This document shows positions 52,251 to 63,783 of a stretch of 64,000 bases of DNA, one piece after another (positions within the stretch are counted from its first letter, which is position 1; the number at the start of each line of letters is the position of its first letter). The notes beneath the pieces are model-generated. The model was not told where the DNA came from and made no database searches. It saw only the letters and a list, made by a program, of their open reading frames with translations. The position numbers and the translations under genes are program-made. This stretch comes from Watersipora subatra (lineage: Eukaryota > Bryozoa > Gymnolaemata > Cheilostomatida > Watersiporidae). The stretch covers positions 54,010,459 to 54,074,458 of the forward strand of contig NC_088715.1 in NCBI RefSeq assembly GCF_963576615.1. The letters are read 5' to 3'.

Positions 52251-52519
52251 AGCTCCGAGGCAAAAAAATCTCAAAATCTTTGGTGGAAAACCTAAGGCTA
52301 AAATACTAAGCAAGCGCATGGTTTATCTGTTAAATTTATATGAAAATGTATCTGATCTCAATGGCTCAGTGTCTTCAAGCTCAGTGGTGGAGCATCCGGA
52401 TGAAACACTCGTCGATGCGTATATCGTCATGAGTTTAAATCCATCAGTAGGCGGGGTTTTGATAGTAAAATTTTAAAAGCTATAGCCAGAATGACAACAG
52501 ATATACGACATACTTTGAG

Positions 52520-52556
<37 letters not shown>

Positions 52557-52618
52557 TTATATACATATATATAAGCTATATTAAGAACTGAAAACTTTTA
52601 AAACAGAAGCTTTTTCTT

Positions 52619-53639
52619 GAGAAGCTCAAGAAAAATCTGTGCACATTATTCCATTGATATGGGCTGAAAATATCTGTAGATGCAAATAAAAGCACTATTG
52701 ACTTTTTGGATATATCGTTAGATCTACAGAATGAATTATATAAACCCTTCAGCAAGCCCAATAATGTGCCTAGATACGTGCACACAAGATCTAACCATCC
52801 ACCTTCCATCATCAAAAACATTCTAGCATCAGTCAACCTGCGCCTCTCCGCAATATCATCAAATCAAGACATATTTAGACAAAATACAAAAGAGCACCAA
52901 GAAGCCTTTAATAGAAGTGGATACCATCATAAACTGACATTTAGTGAGAATATAACATCGCATAACACCAGAAACAAACACAGGAGAAATATACTTTGGT
53001 ATAACCCCCCTTTCTCTAAAAATATTACCACCAATATAGGAAAGCTTTTCTTCAGAGCTCTGAGTGAAGAATATCCCAAAGATCACAAACTTTATTCGAT
53101 ATTTAATAGAAACAATTTAAAACTTAGCTATAGCTGCATGAAGAATATTGGACAGATTATTACAAATAACAACAAAGCGCAGCTATCAAACGAAAAGCCA
53201 ACAGCAACATGCAACTGTCGAGATAAAAGTACATGTCCACTGCCAAATGCATGTTCGTCCAGTTCTGTCATCTATCAGGCTACAGTTATGACCAACGAAC
53301 CTAATGCTACCAAACAGACATATGTTGGCTTGACAGAGGGCTCATTCAAGAAAAGATATTACAACCATCGTAGCAGCTTTAACAATCCATCAAAACGAAC
53401 TTCAACAGAACTAAGTAATTATATATGGCAGCTCAAAGATCGATCCATCCAGTACGACATCAAGAGTATTAAAAAAAGCGAGTAGTTACAATAAGACCAG
53501 TAAACGCTGTAATTTGTGTATTTGGGAGAAATACTTCATTTTATACAAACCTGAGCTTGCAAGCTTAAACTCAAGAAATGAGCTTGTGTCAAAGTGCAGA
53601 CATTCAAATAAGCACTTAATTTGCAATGCTGTGACATGA
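52619..53639 (+). pseudogene. Penelope-like polyprotein remnant with GIY-YIG endonuclease
   Basis: The longest open part runs 52706-53485 (259 aa). Homologous coding continues upstream in the same frame to about 52620 through an in-frame TGA at 52655-52657, where the family expects Trp before YGLKIS. Downstream, a one-base slip at the A run around 53470-53477 throws the frame. The next frame restores the expected C-terminus (TSKRCNLC, then a region ending at TGA 53637-53639). Seen in the open part: NPPFSKNITTNIGK; YSCMKNIG; the cysteine module CNCRDKSTCPLPNAC (from about residue 169); and the GIY-YIG core with YVGLTEG from about 206, RYYNH and the STEL glutamate. In intact elements this nuclease nicks the target DNA to prime reverse transcription. 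This copy is truncated and carries at least two lesions. Confidence 0.85.
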
Positions 53640-53740
53640 ACCAATTAAACTGTTGTATTACCGTATATGTAGCTGGCCTTTATCGTTAAGCTACTCGATG
53701 TGTTTTTACGTACAGTCATATGAGCTTCAGTTCATTCTAA

Positions 53741-53786
53741 TTTTACCTGATGAATGGTAACAACCATGAAACTTTAAGTAGTAAAA
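53741..53786 (+). ncRNA. Type I hammerhead ribozyme of the Penelope-like element
   Basis: All catalytic core parts are present in order. Stem I 5' strand is TTTTAC (53741-53746). The core CTGATGA is at 53747-53753. Stem II is ATGGT/ACCAT with loop AACA (53754-53767). GAA is at 53768-53770. A short stem III (ACTT/AAGT, 53771-53779) follows, then A53780 at the cleavage position. Stem I closes with GTAAAA (53781-53786), fully complementary to its 5' strand. Predicted cleavage is between 53780 and 53781. The very short stem III is typical of Penelope-like hammerheads, which are thought to work best as dimers. Folding was done by eye; activity is inferred. Confidence 0.85.
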
Positions 53787-53884
53787 TGTTTTAAAAGTTT
53801 TCAGTTCTTAATATAGTTTATATAAATGCTCTATTTTAATATTGAGCACTCTCTTCTAGTGAACTGCAACCTTCTTCTTCATCA

Positions 53885-53949
<65 letters not shown>

Positions 53950-54629
53950 TGATCAGGTCAAACATTCTTACAAAACTAAAGATGTGTTTAGACTGGCACT
54001 ACGAATTATTTGATGTTTTGCTAAGTTTAAACTGAGCACTTTAATCATTGAAAAGTTGATGTTTCGCCCAATCAGCTTTTAGACCACCCTACAAAAATAC
54101 TTTAATGTATGAGCTTGATGCATTTTGTGACTGAGCTAATACAGTGTACATCAATTCAATCGTATCTCAAATCAAACTGTTCCAATTTAAACTAACTCAA
54201 TGCAAATCAATATATTTCTACATTCTCAAAACCCTAATCCAGTAGGATATTACAGGAGAAAACATGTTTTTAATTGTTCTATTTTTCCATCTATGCTCAT
54301 GAACTAACAAACACCTATCTATTTGTTATAATCTGCAACAAAACGCGAAATTGCTATGTACATATTGCTATGGAACTTTATCTTCGAAACAGAGTACTGG
54401 GTATGACAGTGCGCGTGAGATTTCAGGACGGCATGTTTCGTACACTACACCTTTGTAACACAATGTAACATAGCATTTAAACAATCTTTAATTGTAAACT
54501 AAAAAACATAGCACACTAAAACACATTTGAAATAAGTTTTATTTTCAAGTTGCAATGATCTTCCCGATATTTTCGTCTTTATTAATATTCTCTAAACCTT
54601 TTTCCTTTGACTTAATTTTGCCTCATCTG

Positions 54630-54780
54630 CTAGCCAGTCTTTTCAAAACACTTTAGAGCTGACTGAGCCATCCGGTTCTCATAAGTGATATCTTACTTAC
54701 TCAGCCAGTCTTTTCAAAACACTTTCAAAATCATACTGAGCTATTCTGTTCTAATAAGGAACCTTTTAATTACTCAACCA
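54630..54780 (+). repeat. Two-copy tandem duplication, about 72 bp
   Basis: GCCAGTCTTTTCAAAACACT occurs twice, followed both times by a diverged stretch containing GACTGAGC/TACTGAGC and TTCTxATAAG. Confidence 0.75.
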
Positions 54781-54814
54781 CCTACCATCTACTTAGGGGT
54801 GGCACCGAAAATCC

Positions 54815-54925
54815 TCTTGTAGGTTTGTATCTCAAATTCGTCTCATACCTCAAGGCAAAAAATTGTGCGGATCTTCCTCGTTTCTCAACTTAACTGTATT
54901 TTGAGGCCCTTGTATCTCAAGGTAT
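54815..54925. repeat. Fragment of a TIR-type element (right end)
   Basis: CCTTGTATCTCAAGGTATTACTG resembles the inverted terminus of a common class of animal MITE that starts CAGTAATACCTTGAGATAC. A second, internal ATACCTCAAGGC lies upstream. No matching left end was seen. Confidence 0.35.
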
Positions 54926-57735
54926 TACTGTAAATTTAATTTGTTCTCATTGGCAAAATGAATAAAATAAATATATTATTTTTGTTGCATGAATGTTCAT
55001 TTCTGGTAAGCATACAATAGTCATTGCCTCACCAACCAACTTTGTTCGCTTATAACTATTTTAAAAAACAAGTTTTCTACTGCCGAGGCTGCCAAACATT
55101 TGGTTGTGACAACTGGTCAGAGCTTAGCTTTCATTAACTTCTGGTAATGTTGCTCAAACAACATTTGTCATACTTTTAAATGTCAACATTCCAAATGTTA
55201 CCAAAAGAAATGTCTTCTCCTTTAAAATACCTCAAGAGCCATATAAGTCTAATGTATCAATGGTTTTGACCTAAAAGAAAACCAAATTTTATTCCAATAT
55301 ATTTTTATTCTACTCATTTAGACTAGATTGATTTTGATTTAACAAGATTTTATTTAAATTATAAATCTAAAATGCTAAAATCAGTATAATAGAATGCATG
55401 AAATATTTTGGACAAAAACTTGGAAGTAATTTTAGCTAATGCTTAATTTTTTCATGTTTGCTCTTCAATTTTTTACATTATTTCAGAAGAAGAGAAACAT
55501 ATTCTCAGTATATATTTGCTCATGTGAACCCTTTTTTATCAAGTTGACAGAACTCTCACTGTGAGAACAAATTCTTGCACATTGTTTCCATATGTAGGGT
55601 ATATTAATGTGATGGATACACAAGAGTGTGAGCAACAACTTAATATGCTGTTAATATGCGCCAGTCACGTTTGAGAATATTAATAACATTATAAGAGTGT
55701 AATGCATTGATAACCAAATGTGAATGAAAATGTTGTTGTAAAGTAGATATAGCTACAGAAAACATGATTATGTAATAAGAAAAATGAAGTACCATGTACC
55801 CAGACATCCACCAAAATAATTAACAGCCTCTATCAAACTTTGAGTAAAATACAAGCCATTATCAACTGGAAAGCTTTTATTTGGTAGACAATCCTAGTAA
55901 ATCCATCAAATTTATTGCACTTTAATGGTGAAATACTCAAGTTCGAAAGGCAAGGATAGCTTTAAAGTTTGGCTTTTAAATATGTTTGCAGCGTTAGTTA
56001 TATTACCATCATTTTACAATGCATCCCATAATGCAACTCGCAATGCATCTCATAATGCAACTCACAATGCATCCCGTAATGCAACTCACAATGCATCTCA
56101 TAATGCAACTCACAATGCATCCCATAATGCAACTCACAATGCATCCCATAATGAAACCGGTACGGTAGTTTATTTAGTTTTGTTTTTTGAACGGATGCCA
56201 AATGTTAATATGAAGTCGATTTTGTGATCATCGTTTTACTTACATACAGAGTGTCTGCACTTGGGCTGTAGTGTTTGCCATCAAACAAATAAATTTGACA
56301 ATGGTGAAAGCATAATCTGGAAAATTACGGTAGAAAATGGTAAAAAATGGCTTCTGTTTGCTGTCAAATGCAAGCAGAACACTACACATACCATTGAGCA
56401 TACGCCTCTCAAGCAATACATTTAAAACTAGACATACATTGTAGTAAAGCATAGTGCACAATATATGACCAAATGTTTATAAACTTGATTACATTTATTT
56501 TCCTGTATATTTGCTCCTAGGTATAGGCACATTAGTTAAACCTTATCATTGGCTAAACCAGACTACCTACAACCCATACTAGCTATTTTAACAAGGTCAA
56601 CTGTTAGTTGCAGTGAAACTACAACACTAAACTTTCCATCACATAGAAGACCCTTATTCCAGCTATTGAAAAAGGTCACACTGATACACATAGGAAAGAG
56701 CAAGGAAATGACAAACATGAATCCACAGCAAAAATTAGTTGTCTATAGCTACAACTGCACTGCAAAAATGCAAAAACAAACTGGCTACAACCTACTGGTC
56801 AAATAAATGTTTGTTTGCATGCAAGGTGAGTGATGAAGCTGTGAGAAATATGACATGGAGATAGAAAAATACAGAGAATATGAATCGAAATTCATCTGTA
56901 GTAATTCCAACCTATTATTTGTTATTCATGTACTGTAACAGTCATGCCTCAACATATAAGCTTAATTCTGGGACGTTCTGGGACGAAGATCTAACGTTAT
57001 GCTGTGCTATTTGAACATATTTATAAACCATATAAAATTATATTTACTAATCAAAAAAGTTTAAAAGTGCACAAACAATATTGTTAAAAAGTGTATTTTA
57101 AGTTTTTGTGCAATTTATATGAATGCCTTCAACAGGCAAGGGTTGCTTACAGTCAATAATTTTTTCTAATTTCATTAACTAAATCTCTTAAAACTAACCA
57201 AGTTTGTTTTAATAAAGTCAATGGCACAAAGATGCAAAAATAAGCGTTTTGCGAAGCTTTCACATTTTGCAAAATTTAGGCTAGTTTTTAAAAGCATTTT
57301 ATGCGATCTTTTTAACTTATACAGATATTCCCTGATGCTCCCTAATTTCCAACTTTTGATAGTTTTTCATTGAAAAGTGAGTATCAATATATCAATATAT
57401 GTATAAATAGCTGGCATCTTTAAACCTCTATAAGTTAGTCACTATCAGTAAATTGAACTTGAAATGTTATTTGAAATATTCTGTTTGTGGCTATATCTTC
57501 CACCAAAAGCTTCATCACAATTGGTTGAGAATTATATTATTAATCTATCGTAAACAGATGTTGGTTATTTCCAGTGCTCAACAAAATTTGCTCATAAAAA
57601 CCAACAAATGCTATATTTATAATTGCACCTTAGTCAGTGGTTTTATCATAGATTGTGTTAGTTGGTCTTTTTATTACTTTAAAGTCTTTTTTCGTAATTG
57701 CAAAAATTGTCTAATCTAATAGCAAAAAGTATTGC
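54926..57735. other. No gene recognised
   Basis: Between the Penelope-like and hAT elements only the 24-bp minisatellite and a possible TIR-type end near 56938 (CAGTCATGCCTCAACATATA) stand out. An unsupported frame at 55925-56227 is discussed under findings. Confidence 0.5.
56018..56153 (+). repeat. 24-bp minisatellite (two 12-bp half-units)
   Basis: Alternating AATGCATCCCAT and AATGCAACTCAC units, about 5.7 copies of 24 bp. In one frame they read as NAS-H/NAT-H repeats (see findings). Confidence 0.9.
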
Positions 57736-57743
57736 TTGTAGAG

Positions 57744-59098
57744 CAGTGGTTTCCAACTTTTATGGTTTCCAACCTTCCTGCACCTCTAAAAAAAATTTGC
57801 TCTAACCTCGCACCCCCTAAAATAAAATATACCATAACTCACACCCCCGTCAAATATATAGCAAGTATGTAAACTACAAAACTATATTTTGTTAACGTAT
57901 ATAATCAGTACCAAAATTGTCAAATTTTAAAAACGAGATAAACTCTTAGTTTTAATAAAAAAAGACGAAGAAGCCTCCTGTTGCATAAACTTATGTTCCA
58001 AAATGTTTTAATGTAATTGTTTGTGCGAGAAGACTTGGCCTTGACTCCAGATATAGTAATTGAACCTTATGAAAAATAATTCTTAAAGGTTCATATACAA
58101 TAAAATTCACATTAAAGTTGTTTGGTATAAAAAGATTTGCCATGTCTTAATTTGCTGCATTGTAGGTGCAAAATATGTGGAAATGTGATTAGCAGCTCTT
58201 AAAAGCTCAAAAACGAATGGTTAATCGCTGCCATCACGAAACTGCTGTAGACTAGAATGTCTTTCCATAACGGCTCAAATCGGACATAGTTGAACGAGAT
58301 GGCCTCTGTTTAAATTTTCATGCACCCTTATTCGTCAAAATATTTTCGCAAATATGTATCAAGCTTTCAATAAAACCATGTCTATTGTCCTTACGCGTCT
58401 GTTTCATCATCATCATTGTAAGGCTGTCACTTTCTGCACTGATATCTTATAACCTACCGTGAAACTTTGATTGATTTTTAACCTTAGCTCAAAGGAGTAC
58501 ATATCATTCTCTGATAGATATGATGAGCCTGTTAGTCACCTGTGCTAATCGAAAAATGCTGCCAAAATTATTCCGCTTGTTTAGCAGGAAGAATGGGTCA
58601 CATGGTCAGATTACGACGAGACAATTAGACCAAGCCGACACAAAACTGTAAAGTAGCGAGCATCTATATTTGATACAAGCTCTTGGGTAAAACCTGAAGT
58701 GTTTGCCATAAACTAGTGCTACGAGAAGTTTTATATTGAGCCTTTTATTGGCCTTTCAATTCACGTGAGAAACATCAAGTGTCAAAATAATAACCAAATG
58801 GATTGACTACGTCAGGGAAATAAACTGATTTCAATCTACCGCGGTTTGTGCTGGGGGCGATTAACTGTTCGGTTTTTAGCTTTTAGGAGCTTGTAATCAC
58901 ATTTCCAAATATTTTGCACTTACAACACAACAGAGTAAGACATAGTGAATCTTTTGATAACAAATAACTATAATGTGAATTTTGTTGCAAGTCCACATGT
59001 AACAAGGGTGTCGTAATGCCTGGCCGCATCAGTAAAATAATCAGCGTCCGCTATAGCCATATCTATATCTATAACTGGATGCACACACCCGCACTTGG

Positions 59099-59131
<33 letters not shown>

Positions 59132-59527
59132 TAAATCATATGATGAGCTTGTGTATGATTAGCAGTATCGCACTTAAATGCGCAAAAGTCGTTCAACAAG
59201 AACTTAAAGAACTAACATCTGGGGAATCCTTTGTTCTGATTGGTGCCATGACGTTCTTATTCGACTAAGATAAATTCTTCAGCAATGTACATATGAAAGA
59301 GAAGTCAAGAATGAAAATACTGTTTACTTAGGATGTCCATGAAGTTATCGGCCAATTTTTAAAAAAATCTTTTTAGAATTACTTCAAAAGAAATAATATC
59401 CTTTAATGTGCAAATAATTCATTAAACTAACAAAATTTCTTAGAAGTCGCAGCCCTGCCTTTCGCACTCTCTAGGATGATGTCTCACACTCCCCAGAGAT
59501 GTGAGCACCGTTGGTTGGAAACCACTG
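57744..59527. mobile_element. hAT-like non-autonomous DNA transposon
   Basis: The ends are inverted: CAGTGGTTTCCAACTTT at the left and GGTTGGAAACCACTG at the right. They are flanked by near-identical 8-bp duplications, TTGTAGAG (57736-57743) and TTTTAGAG (59528-59535). The CAGTGGTT-type terminus and 8-bp duplication are hallmarks of hAT elements. I could not recognise a transposase in the 1.8-kb interior, which includes a small TA tract at about 59101-59130. Confidence 0.8.
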
Positions 59528-59814
59528 TTTTAGAGGAACAAAATCAATGTATTATTGCAGTATTGGTCATGAAAGATTCCGTAACCTATATACAGAAAAT
59601 GAGTGTATTAAAAGAAAACCTAGTCTAATTGAGAAATATTTTGAACGTTCATTCTTTGCTGACTTTGATGAATCCCGATCACATTCATTTCAACAAGGAA
59701 CTGTGTTTATGATTAATCTATCAAAAATAAAATAATATTTCTGCTTAGCTTATTACTGCAAGCATAGGCTGCCTACATTTTGTAAGAGAACTGATGTACA
59801 AACATTGGCTCACT

Positions 59815-60010
59815 AACTTTGGCTGATATGTCTGAGCCCATCGGCAAGGAGCTGTCAACAACTAAGAACATACCCAGTTGCAGGAAGCAATTAAAGGTTA
59901 GATGCCATTTCTGTCAACATTGGTAGTCTTTTCAAAACTTTAAGCTGAATCGGATGGGGGAAAGTACAGCATTCTATCAGGCCATAGCTGATCTGAATGT
60001 ACTGACAAGT
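59815..60010 (+). mobile_element. Candidate SINE, second family, truncated
   Basis: GCAATTAAAGGTTAGATGCC, then TTTCTGTCAACATTGGTAGT, matches the body of the 18785-19045 repeat. The tRNA-like start is not preserved. Confidence 0.45.
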
Positions 60011-60382
60011 TAGATATATTATAAAGTAATTTACCATATCTTATTGGGTAAGCTAAAACACAGTTTTCACAACTATCTCTTAAGTTAAAAAAACTGTATT
60101 ATACACTTCATTAAATGTGTACTTTATTTTAATAAGAACATGTAATTGTTAGAATAGTTCTTTAATTTATGTTAGAAAAGTTTGACATTTCGCATAAAAA
60201 TATTTGAATTTTAAAAAAGTTAGTTTTCCTTATGCCTAGAAAAACATTAACTTAGCTAAAAACATAGCCAATGAAATAGCTAGTTTACTAAATTTGTAAG
60301 ATTAGCATTGACTGTAGACTGTTATATAAAAATAGGAAAAATTTCACATTTGTCGTTAAATTGTAAAATCTTTAGGCCTACA

Positions 60383-63300
60383 CTAATTGAGAATCAATAT
60401 TTTGATTTTTTCAAGCGCAATAGGTTCTCTGTTAACTTTACTTTGTTTCTGAATCAGCAGTGAAAACCGAATGAGACCGTACTCTACCAGCTTGATAAGA
60501 GGGAGAAAACTGGCTCCGATACAGACTCCAAGTATACCTCTAATGCTTGCTGTAAGACAGACACACTGCTCATAGAATGCATATTTCTGAAGTCCAAGTA
60601 ATGCTAGAACTGCTCAGATGAACTGATAGGATTTGTTAAGTTTGTATTTTATTAAACTAAATATTGGTTGAGAAGGAAAAGGTAAGTAAAATCAATAAGT
60701 TTTGTAGATGTCTTTAATATCCGCTGAATAGAAAACATCAAATTTATATAGTTTTTTAGCTTTTTAATTATTTTTGTTTTTGATATTCCGTTATGAGTTT
60801 TATGTTCATACCATATTATTTTTTTGAACCTAAGAGCTTTGTTAATCAAGTCTCTGTGTACAAACTAAAGTCAAATAGACTTGCTTACTTGATAGATAAC
60901 CAACTTAGTAAGTTATGCAACAAGTTCACCAATAATTGAACCGCTAAGAAGTGCCTAAATTCAAAGTTGGCGCTCATACATACTGGGAATACTTTATGCA
61001 TCTATGAGGTCACATCCTTTGTACATGACATCTTCATTGAGTAGCTCATATAACATCTCACCATAAACCACATGCATCATTACAAGGTTCTTCTTAGTAT
61101 GCTCGAAGCATTCTGAAATATTACAGAAGTTATAGGCTACATTATATCAAAACTAGTAACAAGATTTTAGGTTGCGTAGTTTTCGAGTAAAACCCTTTGT
61201 TATGCTAATCAACCAATGTATTCATTCTTTCATGATTTTTTATGATTAACATGCCAACCAATTCATTTGCTAGTGAGGGCAGATCCAATTGTAAATATAG
61301 CCATAATTTCACCGAAAGCTGCAAAAATTGAGATGGCAAAGTATAGTTCTTACATTTCGACAACTACGAGGCAGGTTACTCCAAATGTCTTTTAAAATAT
61401 TGTATAATGAAACTTTTTTGGAAATTCAAAAACAGTAAAATCTAGTATGACAACACCTCCTAACGCAGTTTTTTATTTTTATTACAACACAAGAGCATTT
61501 GTTGATATTTATAAGAGCTTGTACTGAAGCTATTTGCATATTTTTATAGAGGCATTTACAAATAGTGCTTTATGGTTAGATAACAAGTTAATCTGTTGCA
61601 GTTTTAATTATTGTTCCCATTTTATTTTCTAGTATTTTTGGAGAATACAGGAAATAGAATAATTAAAAAGTTTAAAATAGTGCAATAGAACCATGCTTGC
61701 TTTCTAAATAATTTAATGTGAGCCAAGCATGGTTTCAAATTATTTGCATACTTTAATTTGAGACTTCAAAGTAGTAAAATGTAAGGTTTGTACACACGAA
61801 AGTGACATTCAGCACTTTTAGCCATGTTTTTGCTAGGGTAAGCAGTAGAAGACAATCTAGCAGTGTACTGAATTTCCTTGCACGTAGCTCTGCAGTTACA
61901 CTTGTGCAGATTCTTTGGATTCTTCAGAAACTCAGCTGACTAAAATACAACAGAAGGTACACTTAAAGGTTAAACTAGGTATATTCCTACTGATGATTCA
62001 AAACCATTAAAATAATCAATATAGAATTTTAGTAATCAGTAAATCTTAAAGTTATAAATGAGTGTTTTCTGATGATTTGACTTTTTTTCTTTGAATTTTT
62101 ATCTGGTTTAAGCAGAGTTGGAGCGAGTCACTGAATTGCATGTATATCAACTGGTCTCTATCAATGTTTCTTTGACTATAATGGGGTGTATGTTGTCACC
62201 CTTTTATGCAACTGTTTTCTAGAAACTGCTGCAAAGTAAAACTTGAACAAAATTCTTCTTTTTTCATCCCTTGATATATATTAGTTAACTGTTGTTATAC
62301 TAGGATAAAATTTTTGAAAAATTACCTAATATTAGCATAGAGGTTTTTTGTATACATTAAAATGGATCTCGACTTGTATGATGAGCAAAATGCTTTTTGT
62401 ACATACTAGCAGCTGGAACAGAACAATTGAGCATCTTTTGAATGTAGCGTGATCTGGATTCATTCAGCCCTGAAATCAAAATAATGAAAAATTTATGCGA
62501 TATGGTGAAAAATAGCTGTGAACCATACAAGGCTTGTGACAAGTTTACTGCTAGGATAATGCCTTAGAGCTCTATGCTCTGAGCTTCATCTTATGAAAAA
62601 AATTAAAAATACGGCAATTCCAGATCTCACAGCTTGATCACATTGTTCTATGGTTTAAAGGAACAATTTACAAAAATCAAAATTTTTGATGACTAAAGTT
62701 GATACAAAATAGGAGCTAAATATTTCTGGAACTTTTAAAAATTTTTTAAATGCGATAAAAAAGAAATAATAAGATATGTTATTAAACAGTTTTTAGATAA
62801 ATAAGAAATGTTTGATATTGAAAAGAAAACACACAAATATTGACAATAGCCTTCAACCGTAGTCTAAGTAAATTAAATATTTGATAGTTAACAATGACTC
62901 AATATTGAAATATTAACAAAGTAAAATAACAAAAACACGATTAGGATACTTTTTACTTCTCTCTTGTAGTCAGTGCCAAAAATGAACACTTTTATTTAGC
63001 AAACTGTTCAACTTTTTTGTAGATGCGTTTGCTTTGAGAGTTTTGCAGCAATACATTTTAATTTGAAAAAATGCCTTAAATTGAAGTATTACTTTTTATA
63101 TTGGTATCATTTTTATAAAATTAAAGTGGATTAATGAAAATTCAAACTTAGTACTACAAAATAATAACCTTTTTATTTTGTATCTGTTCAACTGTCACTC
63201 ACAGTGATCAAAAAGGTCTTTGCATCTACATCTATTGAGAACCTGTGCAACTTTGCACTTACTTTTGCATGCTGAATATGAGTAGACTGGGTAGTGATGT

Positions 63301-63783
63301 AAAGGGTTTGGTAGATTATCAGAATCAAAGCAGTCTGCTTGCCCACCATCATCATATGGAAGAACTCTTTTTATCTGAAAGTTACAGAATTATTTAAAAT
63401 TAAAGTATAGTTTTCATGACAACATTGGCACAAGTTTGAATATACTTTTTGTAAATGGTATACAAGACATCTAGAGACTAACTCCATGGGATTCAATATC
63501 AATAATTTATAAAAAGTTCATTTTCAAAAAGTTCGCAAAAGCGGATCTAGCAAACCTTTCAAACTTTGTTGGCGTATGTTGGCCTGTAGGAAGTGGTTCA
63601 TGACCGAAAATCTCTGTATAGTCTTAGAGTTTTTTTTCAACTAGGTTTAGTTGAAACTTGATGAATCTGAGTTGATTTACTCACCTTTTTTTGTTGTACA
63701 ATAAATTGAGTCACCTCTCCAGGCTGAACTCTATAGGTGAGACCCAAAAGTATTGGCACTTGGTTGGCATCATGGACAGCAAC
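60383..63783 (-). pseudogene. DEG/ENaC paralogue, 3' six exons, with a lost splice donor (possible pseudogene)
   Basis: Minus-strand exons in transcript order: 63783-63685, 63374-63203, 62469-62407, 61935-61798, 61112-61002, 60549-60383. They correspond to exons 6-11 of the plus-strand DEG/ENaC gene. Lengths are 99, 172, 63, 138 (one codon shorter), 111 and 167, in identical phases. Landmarks: PYDDGGQADCFDSDN, then HHYPVYSYSACKS in the second exon; CNCRATCKEI in the fourth; VVYGEMLYELL in the fifth; GVCIGASF (GAS filter kept) in the last, which ends at TAG 60385-60383. Earlier exons lie beyond the right edge. The position expected for the donor after 61002 reads AT instead of GT, and read-through meets TAA within three codons. 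In TM2 the paralogue has RG for the usual GG and Lys at the conserved post-GAS Glu, which fits relaxed constraint. A cryptic GTGACC donor ten bases upstream, also in phase, could rescue splicing with loss of a few residues. Paralogy is certain; loss of function is inferred. Confidence 0.85.

Larger units (their letters stand above)
52573..53885 (+). mobile_element. Penelope-like retroelement, 5'-truncated, with hammerhead ribozyme
   Basis: The segment encodes the C-terminal part of a Penelope-like polyprotein (post-RT region, CxC/CPL zinc-like module, GIY-YIG endonuclease) and then carries a hammerhead ribozyme, a combination known for these elements. A perfect 30-nt inverted repeat frames it: 52576-52605 against 53787-53816. 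A second snap-back lies at the 5' junction, where TTTTTCTTGAG (52611-52621) faces its complement three bases later. Both sides abut TA microsatellite, at about 52521-52558 and 53886-53946, which suggests insertion into a TA tract. The reverse transcriptase core is absent, so this copy cannot move by itself. Confidence 0.85.

Noticed and set aside
52204..52476. 90-codon frame as a gene
   Set aside because: It overlaps the end of a candidate TIR element and shows no recognisable domain.
57453..57719. 88-codon frame just left of the hAT element
   Set aside because: No domain, no splice context and AT-driven composition; most likely random.
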